64,000 bases of DNA, taken from Arthrobacter sp. ov118. Lineage in GTDB: Bacteria; Actinomycetota; Actinomycetes; Actinomycetales; Micrococcaceae. A program made the translations under genes and the position numbers. Numbering within the stretch: position 1 is the stretch's first letter; each line of letters opens with the position of its first letter. Where the stretch lies: assembly GCF_900116495.1 (NCBI RefSeq), contig NZ_FPAY01000001.1, forward strand, positions 1 to 64,000. The letters run 5' to 3'. This document shows positions 36,078-43,932 of the stretch, in pieces. The notes beneath the pieces are model-generated. The model ran no database searches. It worked only from the letters and a program-made list of their open reading frames with translations, and was not told the DNA's origin.

Positions 36078-37193
36078 CTACTTCTCGGCGTTGCGGTTGT
36101 CGGTCCGCCAGCGGATCCCGGCGTCGATGAAGTCGTCGATTTCGCCGTCGAACACCGCGGAGGTGTTGCCGACCTCGTGTTCGGTGCGCAGGTCCTTGAC
36201 CATCTGGTACGGATTGAGGACGTAGGAGCGCATCTGGTCACCCCACGAGGCCTTGACGTCACCGGCGAACGCCTTTTTCTCGGCGTCCTCCTGCTCCTTC
36301 TTCAGCAGCAGCAGGCGGGACTGCAGCACGCGCAGGGCGGCGGCGCGGTTTTGCAGCTGGGATTTCTCGTTCTGCATGGACACGACCGTGCCGGTGGGCA
36401 GGTGGGTCAGGCGCACGGCGGAGTCGGTGGTGTTGACCGACTGGCCGCCCGGGCCGGAGGACCGGAAGACGTCTACGCGGATCTCGTTGTCCGGGATCTC
36501 GATGGAGTCCGTCTGTTCGATCAGCGGGATCACTTCGACGGCGGCGAAGGAGGTCTGCCGGCGGCCTTGGTTGTCGAACGGACTGATCCGGACCAGGCGG
36601 TGGGTGCCGGCTTCGACGCTGAGCGTGCCGAACGCGTAAGGCGCCTTGACCTCGAACGTGGCGGACTTGAGCCCGGCCTCTTCGGCGTAGGAGGTGTCCA
36701 TGATGGTGGTTGGATAGCCGTGGCGTTCGGCCCAGCGCAGATACATGCGCATGAGCATTTCCGCGAAGTCCGCCGCGTCCACGCCGCCCGCGCCGGCCCG
36801 GATGGTCACCACGGCTTCGCGCTCGTCGAACTCGCCGGAGAGCAGCGTGACCACTTCGAGGTCGGCCAGCGCCTTGCGGACGGAATCGAGCTCCGCGGCG
36901 GCGTCGGCCATGGAATCGGCGTCGTCCTCGTCCTGGCCGAGCTCCACGAGGACCTCGAGGTCATCGATCCGGGCCGCCAGCTTGTTGAGGCGCTCAAGCT
37001 CGGACTGCTTGTGCGAGAGCTTCGAGGTGATGACCTGCGCTGCCGCGGGATCGTCCCACAGATTAGGTTCACCGGCCCGCTCGCTGAGCTCGGCGATGTC
37101 TTCCTTGAGCGCGTCGACGTTCGAGACGTTCTCGATGGACGCGTAGGTGGCCCGCAGCGCGCGGATTTCAGCGGGAAAATCAATGTTTGCCAT
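36078..37193 (-). CDS. prfB: Peptide chain release factor 2
   Basis: 371 residues. SSGPGGQSVNTTDSAVRLTH contains the GGQ catalytic loop, and VRISPFDNQ contains the SPF tripeptide that reads UGA/UAA stop codons. The frame is continuous: no in-frame stop near codon 25 and hence no programmed frameshift, as in other actinobacteria. TAGGCT nine bases before the ATG suggests an almost leaderless mRNA. It is upstream of ftsE on the same strand with a 190-base gap. Confidence 0.95.
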   Translation of the reverse strand: MANIDFPAEIRALRATYASIENVSNVDALKEDIAELSERAGEPNLWDDPAAAQVITSKLSHKQSELERLNKLAARIDDLEVLVELGQDEDDADSMADAAAELDSVRKALADLEVVTLLSGEFDEREAVVTIRAGAGGVDAADFAEMLMRMYLRWAERHGYPTTIMDTSYAEEAGLKSATFEVKAPYAFGTLSVEAGTHRLVRISPFDNQGRRQTSFAAVEVIPLIEQTDSIEIPDNEIRVDVFRSSGPGGQSVNTTDSAVRLTHLPTGTVVSMQNEKSQLQNRAAALRVLQSRLLLLKKEQEDAEKKAFAGDVKASWGDQMRSYVLNPYQMVKDLRTEHEVGNTSAVFDGEIDDFIDAGIRWRTDNRNAEK

Positions 37194-37264
37194 GGTTTTT
37201 TAAGCCTACGCTATGTGACCCAGCCGCCCCGACGCTTTCCGGCGCCGGGCCCCACGGGGACCCG

Positions 37265-37549
37265 CTACCGGGGGACGGTGAAGTAGCCTTTCGGGTCGTC
37301 TGCCCCGAGCAGGTCATGGTGAAACGCGAGGGCGTCCACCGGCCGGGTGTCGGCGAAGAGCACCGCCACCGTCCGCGAATGGACCACCGTGTACCGGGTC
37401 GGGCCGTCCACCCAGGAATGGATCCCGGTGAACTCCTCGACGTCCAGCCCGCCGCCGAGCAGGCCCCGCTCCGAGAGCAGGTCATAGACCACATTCCAGG
37501 CGCGGTCCATCAGTTCGTTGATCGCCGCTTCCACCGTTGGAGCCGTCAT
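37265..37549 (-). CDS. Small conserved hypothetical protein
   Basis: ATG 37549 gives 94 residues starting MTAPTVEAAINELMDRAWNV; the frame continues upstream to 37633 but without coding character I trust. It contains DVEEFTGIHSWVDGPTRYTV and VAVLFADTRPVDALAFHHDL. There is no signal peptide or membrane segment. No family is recognised. It lies between the Tad locus and prfB on the same strand. Confidence 0.6.
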   Translation of the reverse strand: MTAPTVEAAINELMDRAWNVVYDLLSERGLLGGGLDVEEFTGIHSWVDGPTRYTVVHSRTVAVLFADTRPVDALAFHHDLLGADDPKGYFTVPR

Positions 37550-37659
37550 GCCGCAATTTTCCCACGGGGCTCCGACAGCCTTGGGCACCAGCCGGGCGTG
37601 TCGCCAAACTCCCGGGATTCGGGTGAGCCTCATGGGGTGGGCGAGCTTCAGGGGGTGAG

Positions 37660-38166
37660 TCAGCGGCTGAGGCGGGAACGCGCCGTCGACCTCGCCTCGA
37701 TCCGGATGCCGTCCGGTACCAAGAAGTTGACCACCGGCGGGTGAACGGACGCGCTGATCACCACGACGGCGGTGGCGCCGTCCGGGCTGCCCGTCGACGG
37801 CGCCACGGCCAGGGCGCTGAAGCGGGCGAATGCACCGTTGCGGCCCAGATAGTCGACGACGGCGTTGCGCACCCTGGCCCCGCTGAGGACGGCGGACGGT
37901 GTGCCGCCGGCGCTGCCGAGCTGACCGAGGGTAAAGCTGTCGGCCGCGGCCACGGAGGCGCCGTCCGCGAGGGAAAGCAATTTCTTGTGTTCCAAGTAGA
38001 CGCTGGACGCGGCGATCACGACCGTTGCGACGAGTAGGCCGGTCAGGACGAAGCCGATGATCAAAACGAGGACCTGGCCATCTTGCGGGCGGGCCCGTGG
38101 TTGTCGTCCTGGTTGCCGACGTCCGGGCTCCTTGGTGCGCGTTGGCCTGCCGGCCACGATTTTCAC
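37660..38166 (-). CDS. TadG-like pilus assembly protein
   Basis: GTG 38166 with GGGGAGG six bases ahead gives 168 residues. A basic N-terminus of about 35 residues is followed by DGQVLVLIIGFVLTGLLVAT, the single membrane anchor typical of TadE/TadG-like pseudopilins, then an extracytoplasmic domain with LLSLADGASVAAADSF, which is the conserved TadG-like segment. It overlaps the upstream TadE-like gene by four bases and is the last gene of the Tad cluster. Such minor pseudopilins assist Flp pilus assembly. Confidence 0.8.
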   Translation of the reverse strand: MKIVAGRPTRTKEPGRRQPGRQPRARPQDGQVLVLIIGFVLTGLLVATVVIAASSVYLEHKKLLSLADGASVAAADSFTLGQLGSAGGTPSAVLSGARVRNAVVDYLGRNGAFARFSALAVAPSTGSPDGATAVVVISASVHPPVVNFLVPDGIRIEARSTARSRLSR

Positions 38167-38633
38167 CGGAACCTCCCCACGAGTTGGGTGGCCGAGGCGC
38201 TGAGCTGGCTCGCGTTCAGATGGAGTGCGTCGCCGAAGGGCACGAACGGCAAGGGCACCGTGAGCTTCACGGTGACAGTGACCGCCGAGCCGGGGGCCAG
38301 GCAGTCCGCAGGTTCGCAGCGCGTGTCCATGCTGGCGTTTTCCGCCGGCTGTCCGTAGTCGGCGAGCGCCAGCTGCACGGCCTGCTCGGCGGCGGCCCGG
38401 CCGCTGGCCGGATCGGGCTGGGCAACGTAGACCTTGGCGGCCTGGTCTGCGGCGCCGACCACGGCGAAGGACCCGCCCTGGATTTGGCCGACGGTAATGA
38501 CGAAGTAGACCAGCGGCACCATCAGCAACAGGGACAGGAAGATGAATTCGACGACTGCGCTCCCCTGTTCGCCGCCCTGTTCGCTCCACTGCCCCGGGCC
38601 CGACGCTGCCCGTTCACGGCTGGATGGCTGCAT
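38163..38633 (-). CDS. TadE family pseudopilin (second)
   Basis: 156 residues. After a Ser/Gly/Gln-rich start, GSAVVEFIFLSLLLMVPLVY is the classic TadE anchor (Glu at +5 of the hydrophobic helix). The outer domain has two cysteines (DTRCEPADC), likely a disulfide. It overlaps the preceding TadE by 20 bases and the TadG-like gene by four, indicating tight coupling. Confidence 0.85.
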   Translation of the reverse strand: MQPSSRERAASGPGQWSEQGGEQGSAVVEFIFLSLLLMVPLVYFVITVGQIQGGSFAVVGAADQAAKVYVAQPDPASGRAAAEQAVQLALADYGQPAENASMDTRCEPADCLAPGSAVTVTVKLTVPLPFVPFGDALHLNASQLSASATQLVGRFR

Positions 38634-39078
38634 GGCCCTTCACCTCCAGGAGCGCCCGGGGACCGATGAAGCCGACCACCGGCAAGGGTGCACGGACCGT
38701 TACCTCCAGTGTGCGGATGCCCTGGTACGTCGATTCGCTGGTGGCGACGTCTCCCGCGAAGTCGGAATTGAGCGCCGTCGTGATCAGCTGGACCGTCCGG
38801 TCCCGCGCGTCCGCGGAATTGCGATCGGCCAGGGTGCCGTACCTGGCGCCCGAGGCGGCGGCGTCGATCAGGGTGTTTCGGACGTGCAGCACCAAAGTGA
38901 GCTGCACGATCGCGAGGAAGAACAACGTCACCAACGAGCCGATCAGCACGAAGTCCACCACAGCGGCGCCGCGCTCAAGTTGTGCTCTGCGCCCGAGAGG
39001 CCTGCTGCCCCCGAGGCCGGCGCGGCGCCCCAGAGCCCTAGTGGCGCACATGCACGGCCCGGCAACGCCGGCTGCCAC
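38614..39078 (-). CDS. TadE family pseudopilin (first)
   Basis: 154 residues from a GTG three bases after the upstream stop; a later ATG at residue 10 is possible. ERGAAVVDFVLIGSLVTLFF is the TadE anchor, here with Asp where Glu is usual. The outer domain (NTLIDAAASGARYGTLADRN) is conserved among TadE proteins. It is followed with overlap by the second TadE gene. Confidence 0.83.
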   Translation of the reverse strand: MAAGVAGPCMCATRALGRRAGLGGSRPLGRRAQLERGAAVVDFVLIGSLVTLFFLAIVQLTLVLHVRNTLIDAAASGARYGTLADRNSADARDRTVQLITTALNSDFAGDVATSESTYQGIRTLEVTVRAPLPVVGFIGPRALLEVKGHAAIQP

Positions 39079-39081
39079 CGG

Positions 39082-39333
39082 CTACTGTCCGACCTTATCC
39101 ATGGCCTGGTTGAAGAGTCCTTCCAGCGCCGGACCCGCGAGGGCCAGCAGGGCGGCGACCAGGACAGCGGACATGAGGGTAATCATTACCCAGCCAGGGA
39201 CGTCCCCGCGCTCGGAATGGTTCACACGGCCGGCGGCGCCGTCCGCCGCCCGCCGTCGCGGCGCAGGAGACCACCAGGTCAGCATGCTGAGCGCGCAGGC
39301 CACTAACGCCATCCGAGTTCCGAAGTTCTTCAC
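39082..39333 (-). CDS. Candidate Flp-type pilin of the Tad locus
   Basis: GTG 39333 (GAGG ahead) gives 83 residues. A first hydrophobic stretch (MALVACALSMLTWW) is followed by a charged region (RVNHSERGDVPG) and a second, strongly hydrophobic C-terminal helix (WVMITLMSAVLVAALLALAG). Length, position right after TadC and the hydrophilic-then-hydrophobic layout fit the small major pilin of actinobacterial Tad loci, which lacks the classic cleavage motif. A uncharacterised membrane peptide is the alternative. Its leader contains a TTCTGTTCT microsatellite. Confidence 0.6.
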   Translation of the reverse strand: MKNFGTRMALVACALSMLTWWSPAPRRRAADGAAGRVNHSERGDVPGWVMITLMSAVLVAALLALAGPALEGLFNQAMDKVGQ

Positions 39334-39350
39334 CGTGTCCTCATTCCTGG

Positions 39351-39384
39351 TTTTCTGTTCTTCTGTTCTTCTGTTCTTCTTCTG
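39351..39384. repeat. Pyrimidine/purine microsatellite upstream of the candidate pilin
   Basis: TTCTGTTCT-type units repeat three to four times (period 9) on the plus strand, giving a purine run (AGAAGAACAG repeats) in the pilin leader on the coding strand, 17-50 bases before its GTG. It lies between the tadC stop and the pilin start. Confidence 0.8.
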
Positions 39385-39439
39385 GTTTCGCGAATTCGCG
39401 CCGGATACTCCGTGATGCGCCGCCAGCCATTGCCTGGCC

Positions 39440-40381
39440 CTAGAGCCCAAGACTGACCGCGACCAGGCCGGGAAACACGGCAAAGATCACCGTGAGTGGA
39501 AGTACGCCGAACACGAGGGGCACCATCATCCCGATTTCCTTTTTGCCGGCCGACTCCATCAGCTCCCGCTTAGCCGTGTCCCGCACATCCTGCGCCTGCG
39601 CCCGGAGGACGTCTGCAAGTGGTGTTCCGCGCTCCACGGCCACGATCATTCCGTCAACAAAACGGACCAGGGGACCTTGATCGGTCCTGGACGAGAACTC
39701 CCGCAAGGCGTCAACGAGAGGCGTTCCGGCCCGGGTCTCGGCGAGAACGCGGCTAAATTCCTGAGAGAGCTCGCCCCGGGCGCTGCGGCAGACCCTGTCC
39801 AGCGCACCGGTGGCACTTTCGCCGGCGCTCACAGCCAGGGCCATGAGTTCGGCAATGCTGGGAAATTCTGCCATCATCCGGATTTCCCGTTTCTTGATGT
39901 GCGCCCCCAGCAGGTAGTCCCGGAGCAGGAACCCGCCGACGGCGCTTCCCAGGACCGCCGCGACTGCCACGAAGGGACTAAAGCGGCCGACGATTCCCCC
40001 GAGTGCCACCACGCTGACCGCCGTGACGAAGCCACCGGCAGCCCACAAGAGTTGCTCAGCCCGGAAGTCCACTGCCGTTTTGGCGATGCCGGCGCGGGCA
40101 AGTCTGCGGTTCAATGCTGCCGCGCCGAGGTTGATGCGGCCCAGCGACTTGAGGCCGTCGCGGAGAGCGGGGCGCAGTATTCTTTCCAGCGGCCCAAAGG
40201 GGGTGACATTCCTTGGGGCAGTGCGCAGGAGCCGGGATTCCAGGTTATGGGTTCTCAGTTGTGGCTCGATGCGTTCGACGAACGTCGTCGGACGCATGAA
40301 GGGAAGACGGACGAGGAACAGCCAGAGCCCGGCCCCGAGCACCACCCCGCACAGGGTGGCGCCCGCCATCAGCCCGGTCAC
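39440..40381 (-). CDS. TadC-like type II secretion F family membrane protein
   Basis: 313 residues with about three C-terminal and one N-terminal membrane segments. The cytoplasmic T2SSF domain (about 170-290) shows FPSIAELMALAVSAGES, FSRVLAETRAGTPLVDAL and AQDVRDTAKRELMESAGKKE. TadC forms the platform complex with TadB. Start overlaps the tadB stop by four bases. Confidence 0.88.
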   Translation of the reverse strand: MTGLMAGATLCGVVLGAGLWLFLVRLPFMRPTTFVERIEPQLRTHNLESRLLRTAPRNVTPFGPLERILRPALRDGLKSLGRINLGAAALNRRLARAGIAKTAVDFRAEQLLWAAGGFVTAVSVVALGGIVGRFSPFVAVAAVLGSAVGGFLLRDYLLGAHIKKREIRMMAEFPSIAELMALAVSAGESATGALDRVCRSARGELSQEFSRVLAETRAGTPLVDALREFSSRTDQGPLVRFVDGMIVAVERGTPLADVLRAQAQDVRDTAKRELMESAGKKEIGMMVPLVFGVLPLTVIFAVFPGLVAVSLGL

Positions 40382-41232
40382 CGGAGGACCCGCTGTTCTT
40401 CAGGCAGCGCACCGATCCGCAGCATGATCGCGTAAGAAACCAGGGAGACGGCAAGCCCGCCCAGTAGGACCGCGGCCCCAACGGGGGTGTTGTAAGCCAT
40501 CACGGCCTCAGGGCGGCTGGCGAGCAGCACCAGGACAATCCAGGGCGCCGCCACGGCCAGACGCGCGGCGTTAACGGTCCAGGACTGCCTGGCTTCCAAC
40601 TCGCTCCTGGTCCGTGCGCTTTCCCGCAGGAAATCGGCCAGGGTGCCCAGCAGCCGGCCGAGATCGGAGCCGCCCACTTCCCGGGTGAGCCGGAGCGCCT
40701 CGACGATGCGGTCGGCCACGGGATCGGCCAGGCGCTCTTTGAGCCGCGTGAGCGAGGGATCGAACTGGCCTCCCGAGCGATAGTCGGCGCCAAAGTCCAC
40801 AAACACGTGGCGGAGCTCCACGGGGCCTTTCTCGCCCAGCTGGATAAGAGCCTCGGGCAGCGACAGGCCTGCACGGATCGCTGACCGGAGATGATCAACG
40901 ACGTCGGGCCAGAGTTGGCGGAGGACAGATGTGCGCTTGCGCGCACGCCATCGGACGATCGCCATCGGCAGCCAGCCGCCAAACAGGCCAAAGCATCCCG
41001 AGATCGGCCAGGACCCTGTCACCGCGAAGAAGGCCAGGGTTGTGAATGCCCCGACCCCCAGGCACGAGGCAAGCAGCCCTGCCGCGCTGACCTTTTCGAT
41101 GCCGGCGCTCCGCAGCAGGTCCTCGAGCCGACTGGCGCGGGGCATGCGCCGGGTCCGCTCAGGCTGCTCCCACGCGGACCACCAAATGAGCAGGAGTCCG
41201 ACGCCGCCCACTATTCCCATAAGCGGGGCCAT
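40378..41232 (-). CDS. TadB-like type II secretion F family membrane protein
   Basis: ATG 41232 overlaps the tadA stop as TGATG and gives 284 residues. Hydrophobic N-terminus, then a T2SSF domain (RQLWPDVVDHLRSAIRAGLS, PEALIQLGEKGPVELR, REVGGSDLGRLLGTLADFLR) and two C-terminal membrane segments. It is the inner-membrane platform partner of TadC. The longer frame back to 41565 lies inside tadA and is not used. Confidence 0.88.
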   Translation of the reverse strand: MAPLMGIVGGVGLLLIWWSAWEQPERTRRMPRASRLEDLLRSAGIEKVSAAGLLASCLGVGAFTTLAFFAVTGSWPISGCFGLFGGWLPMAIVRWRARKRTSVLRQLWPDVVDHLRSAIRAGLSLPEALIQLGEKGPVELRHVFVDFGADYRSGGQFDPSLTRLKERLADPVADRIVEALRLTREVGGSDLGRLLGTLADFLRESARTRSELEARQSWTVNAARLAVAAPWIVLVLLASRPEAVMAYNTPVGAAVLLGGLAVSLVSYAIMLRIGALPEEQRVLR

Positions 41233-42455
41233 CACCGGGACTCCAGCAACGCCGCAACGTCGTAGCCGGAGCGGGCAAACTTTTCCGCAGCGGGCATGGA
41301 GTTGGCCTTGGGCACCAGCTGCCCGTCGGACAGCGTAAACACCATGGAGGATTCGATGATCCCGTTTTCCACCCGGCGGCCCAGTGACAGGATCTCCGTG
41401 ACCTGACGGCGTCCGTTGGCGTGCCTGCTGCAGTGGATGACCAGATCGATGCACGAGGCCACGGTAGGAACCACGAAGGCGCTGGAGATGTTGTCGCCGG
41501 CGAGCAACGGCAGTGTGCAGATCTTCGTGACCGCGTCGTGTGCAGAGTTGGCATGCACAGTGCACATTCCCGGCAGGCCCGAATTCAAGGCAATGAGCAT
41601 GTCCAGGCTCTCGGCCTCCCTGACCTCGCCGACCACCAGCCGGTCCGGCCTCATCCGCAACGCCTCCTTGACGAGCCGCCGTAGCGGAATCTCACCCTGC
41701 CCCTCCAGGTTCGGCTGCCGGCACTGGAGCCCCACAACGTCGCGGAGCGGGAACTGCAGTTCGAAGATCTCCTCCACCGTGATGACGCGCTCCCGGGTGC
41801 CGATGCTGGCGGCGAGGCAATTCAGCATGGTGGTCTTGCCAGCCTGGGTGGCGCCCGAGACCAGGATGTTGAGGCCGCTGGCGACCGCGGCCCCAAGAAA
41901 TCTGGCCGCCTGCGGGGTCAGCGTTCCCAGCTCCACCAGATGCTCCAGCCGGCTGGCCTTGACCACAAACTTTCGGATATTGATGGCCCAGTGACGCCGT
42001 GTGACATCCGGGATCACTACGTGGAGGCGGGAGCCGTCCGGGAGCGCGGCATCCACGAACGGGGAGGACATGTCCAGCCGCCGGCCGGAGCTCTTCAGCA
42101 TCCGTTCCACCAGGTCCCTGACCTGCTGATCCGTCAGCGACACGGAGGTCAGTTCCGATTCGCCGTTGCGCGCCACGTAGATCTCATTCGGCGCATTAAG
42201 CCAGATTTCCTCGATGCCCGGATCATCCAGGAGCGGCTGAAGCGCGCCAAACCCCGCCACGGCGTCGAAGACAAACCTCCGCGCCGACTCCAACGGACCG
42301 AGCGGTGGCAATGGCGCCAGCAGTGCCCGCTCGTCGTAGTCGCTGACTGCAGCCTCCACGAGGCGGCGGACTTCGCCGCTCTGCCGCAGAGGATCCAGCC
42401 CACGGCGACGGATCAACTCACGAACTTCGTCTTCGACGATGCGCACAGCTTCCAC
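41232..42455 (-). CDS. TadA/CpaF-family secretion ATPase
   Basis: GTG 42455 gives 407 residues (the frame is open to 42500; the exact start is uncertain). Features: FGALQPLLDDPGIEEIWLN, LPDGSRLHVVIP, a Walker A of the form GATQAGKTTML, VEEIFELQFP (Asp box), and VHANSAHDAV (His box). It is the hexameric ATPase that powers Flp pilus assembly. Immediately downstream are tadB, tadC, a small pilin candidate, two tadE and one tadG-like gene. TadZ, TadV (prepilin peptidase) and TadD are not in the window. Confidence 0.9.
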   Translation of the reverse strand: MEAVRIVEDEVRELIRRRGLDPLRQSGEVRRLVEAAVSDYDERALLAPLPPLGPLESARRFVFDAVAGFGALQPLLDDPGIEEIWLNAPNEIYVARNGESELTSVSLTDQQVRDLVERMLKSSGRRLDMSSPFVDAALPDGSRLHVVIPDVTRRHWAINIRKFVVKASRLEHLVELGTLTPQAARFLGAAVASGLNILVSGATQAGKTTMLNCLAASIGTRERVITVEEIFELQFPLRDVVGLQCRQPNLEGQGEIPLRRLVKEALRMRPDRLVVGEVREAESLDMLIALNSGLPGMCTVHANSAHDAVTKICTLPLLAGDNISSAFVVPTVASCIDLVIHCSRHANGRRQVTEILSLGRRVENGIIESSMVFTLSDGQLVPKANSMPAAEKFARSGYDVAALLESR

Positions 42456-42572
42456 GGTGCCCCCCACACGACCGCTACCCATCCCCCTGGGGCAGTGCAA
42501 CTGGGTTAAAAGTAGAGGAGCTCGGGCGTTCCGACAAGGCCGCCAGCGACGCTTGTGGATAAGTTCGCCGAG

Positions 42573-42926
42573 TTACTGTCCCGCGCTGTCGAAATCCTTC
42601 TGCCACTGGGCCAGCTCGCGACCGGCTTCCTGCCGGCGGCCGGGATTCCAGCGGGGCAGGTAGTCGGGCGCAGGCAGCTCGCGGGCAGGCTCGGGCTTGG
42701 GCTTAGGCTTGGCCACCGGCCTGGTCTGGACAGGCTTGGCTACAGGCCGGGTCTGGAGAGGCCGTCTCTCGAGGGGCTTGCGGGGGTATGTCGGCTTCGC
42801 ATCGGCCGCCGCCAGATTGATAAAGGCGCGCACAATGCTCACAGTCGCCCAAAGGGCGAGCCCGGCCAGGATGTACTGCCAAAACAAGACCACGAGCGCG
42901 ATGCCAATGAGCACAACGATCCACAT
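42573..42926 (-). CDS. Small single-span membrane protein with KP/RP repeats
   Basis: 117 residues: a hydrophobic N-terminus (MWIVVLIGIALVVLFWQYIL) followed by a Lys/Pro/Arg-rich cytoplasmic or periplasmic stretch with duplicated RPVAKPVQTRPVAKPKPKP and a short acidic/aromatic end. No family recognised. It lies just upstream of tadA on the same strand and divergent from a glycosyltransferase, so it may or may not belong to the Tad operon. Confidence 0.6.
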   Translation of the reverse strand: MWIVVLIGIALVVLFWQYILAGLALWATVSIVRAFINLAAADAKPTYPRKPLERRPLQTRPVAKPVQTRPVAKPKPKPEPARELPAPDYLPRWNPGRRQEAGRELAQWQKDFDSAGQ

Positions 42927-43046
42927 GGCGCCACTATTGCATGTGCGACAGGCCGGGAAACAGGGCCTTACTCCCTAGTTGCCCGTGCGGGAGTGGTGGT
43001 CCGTAGGGCGACTAGACTCGGACATTAGCCAACAGAAAGGTCGAAA

Positions 43047-43919
43047 GTGCCACAGCTGAGCGTGCTGATCCCCGTCAAGGACGGGATGCCCTACCTGAAA
43101 TCAACCGTTGCCAGCACCTTGCGGGCGATGCCGCGGGACTCCGAACTCCTCGTTCTGGACGACGGCAGCACCGACGGCACGGAAGCGTTCCTCGCGGGCA
43201 TCAATGACAAGCGGCTCAAGGTCTTCCGGAATGAGCAGTCAGCCGGCGTCGCCGCCGCTTCGACCGCCCTGCTCTCGCGCGCCAGTGGCGAACACGTCGC
43301 CCGCATCGACGGCGACGACATCTGCCTGCCGTGGAGGTTCGCCGTCCAGCGGCGAGCACTCGAGGGCGTGGACATGGTCTTCTCGCAGGCTCTCATGATC
43401 AACGCGAAGAATGTCCCGTTCAGGCCACGCTTCGAGCCGGGCATCTCCGCTGAGGCCATGCCGCTGCACTTGCTGCTGACGAACGTCCTGATGAACCCGA
43501 CGATGTACGCCTCCCGCGCCGCCCTGGAGTCGCTCGGCGGGTACCAAGCGACGCCCGCCGAAGACTATGACCTGTGGCTCCGTGCCGCGACTGCGGGGCT
43601 GCGCATGCGGCGCATTCCGCGGCTGCCGACCATCGCCTACCGCCGCCACCAGACCCAACTGAGCCAGACCCGGGCCTGGTCGAACGAGAACGGGGACAAG
43701 ATCCTCGCCGAATCGTTCAGCAAACTGGCCGCGGACCGGATCGGGTTCCACGGATCGGCCGCCACAATCCTTTACAACCGGCCCGCCGCGGGAAAGCCGT
43801 ACCCGAAGGACCCGGACATTGCTGAATTCGCCCGTTGCATGATGGAGGCGGCCAGCCGGCTGGGCGAGCGCGACCGTCTCGGCGTCGAGGCGCGGCTGAA
43901 GGCCAGCTACCGCCTCTGA
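43047..43919 (+). CDS. Family 2 glycosyltransferase
   Basis: 290 residues from GTG. LSVLIPVKDGMPYL at the N-terminus, LVLDDGSTDGTEAFL and ARIDGDDICLPWRF (DxD) define a GT-A fold GT2 enzyme; PAEDYDLWLRAA is the ED base region. No membrane segment. It is convergent with galE and may act in the same surface-glycan pathway; donor and acceptor unknown. Confidence 0.88.
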   Translation: MPQLSVLIPVKDGMPYLKSTVASTLRAMPRDSELLVLDDGSTDGTEAFLAGINDKRLKVFRNEQSAGVAAASTALLSRASGEHVARIDGDDICLPWRFAVQRRALEGVDMVFSQALMINAKNVPFRPRFEPGISAEAMPLHLLLTNVLMNPTMYASRAALESLGGYQATPAEDYDLWLRAATAGLRMRRIPRLPTIAYRRHQTQLSQTRAWSNENGDKILAESFSKLAADRIGFHGSAATILYNRPAAGKPYPKDPDIAEFARCMMEAASRLGERDRLGVEARLKASYRL

Positions 43920-43932
43920 ACAGATTGACCCG

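Noticed and set aside
36078..37193. Programmed +1 frameshift expected in prfB
   Set aside because: The frame is uninterrupted from the ATG; there is no in-frame TGA near codon 25.
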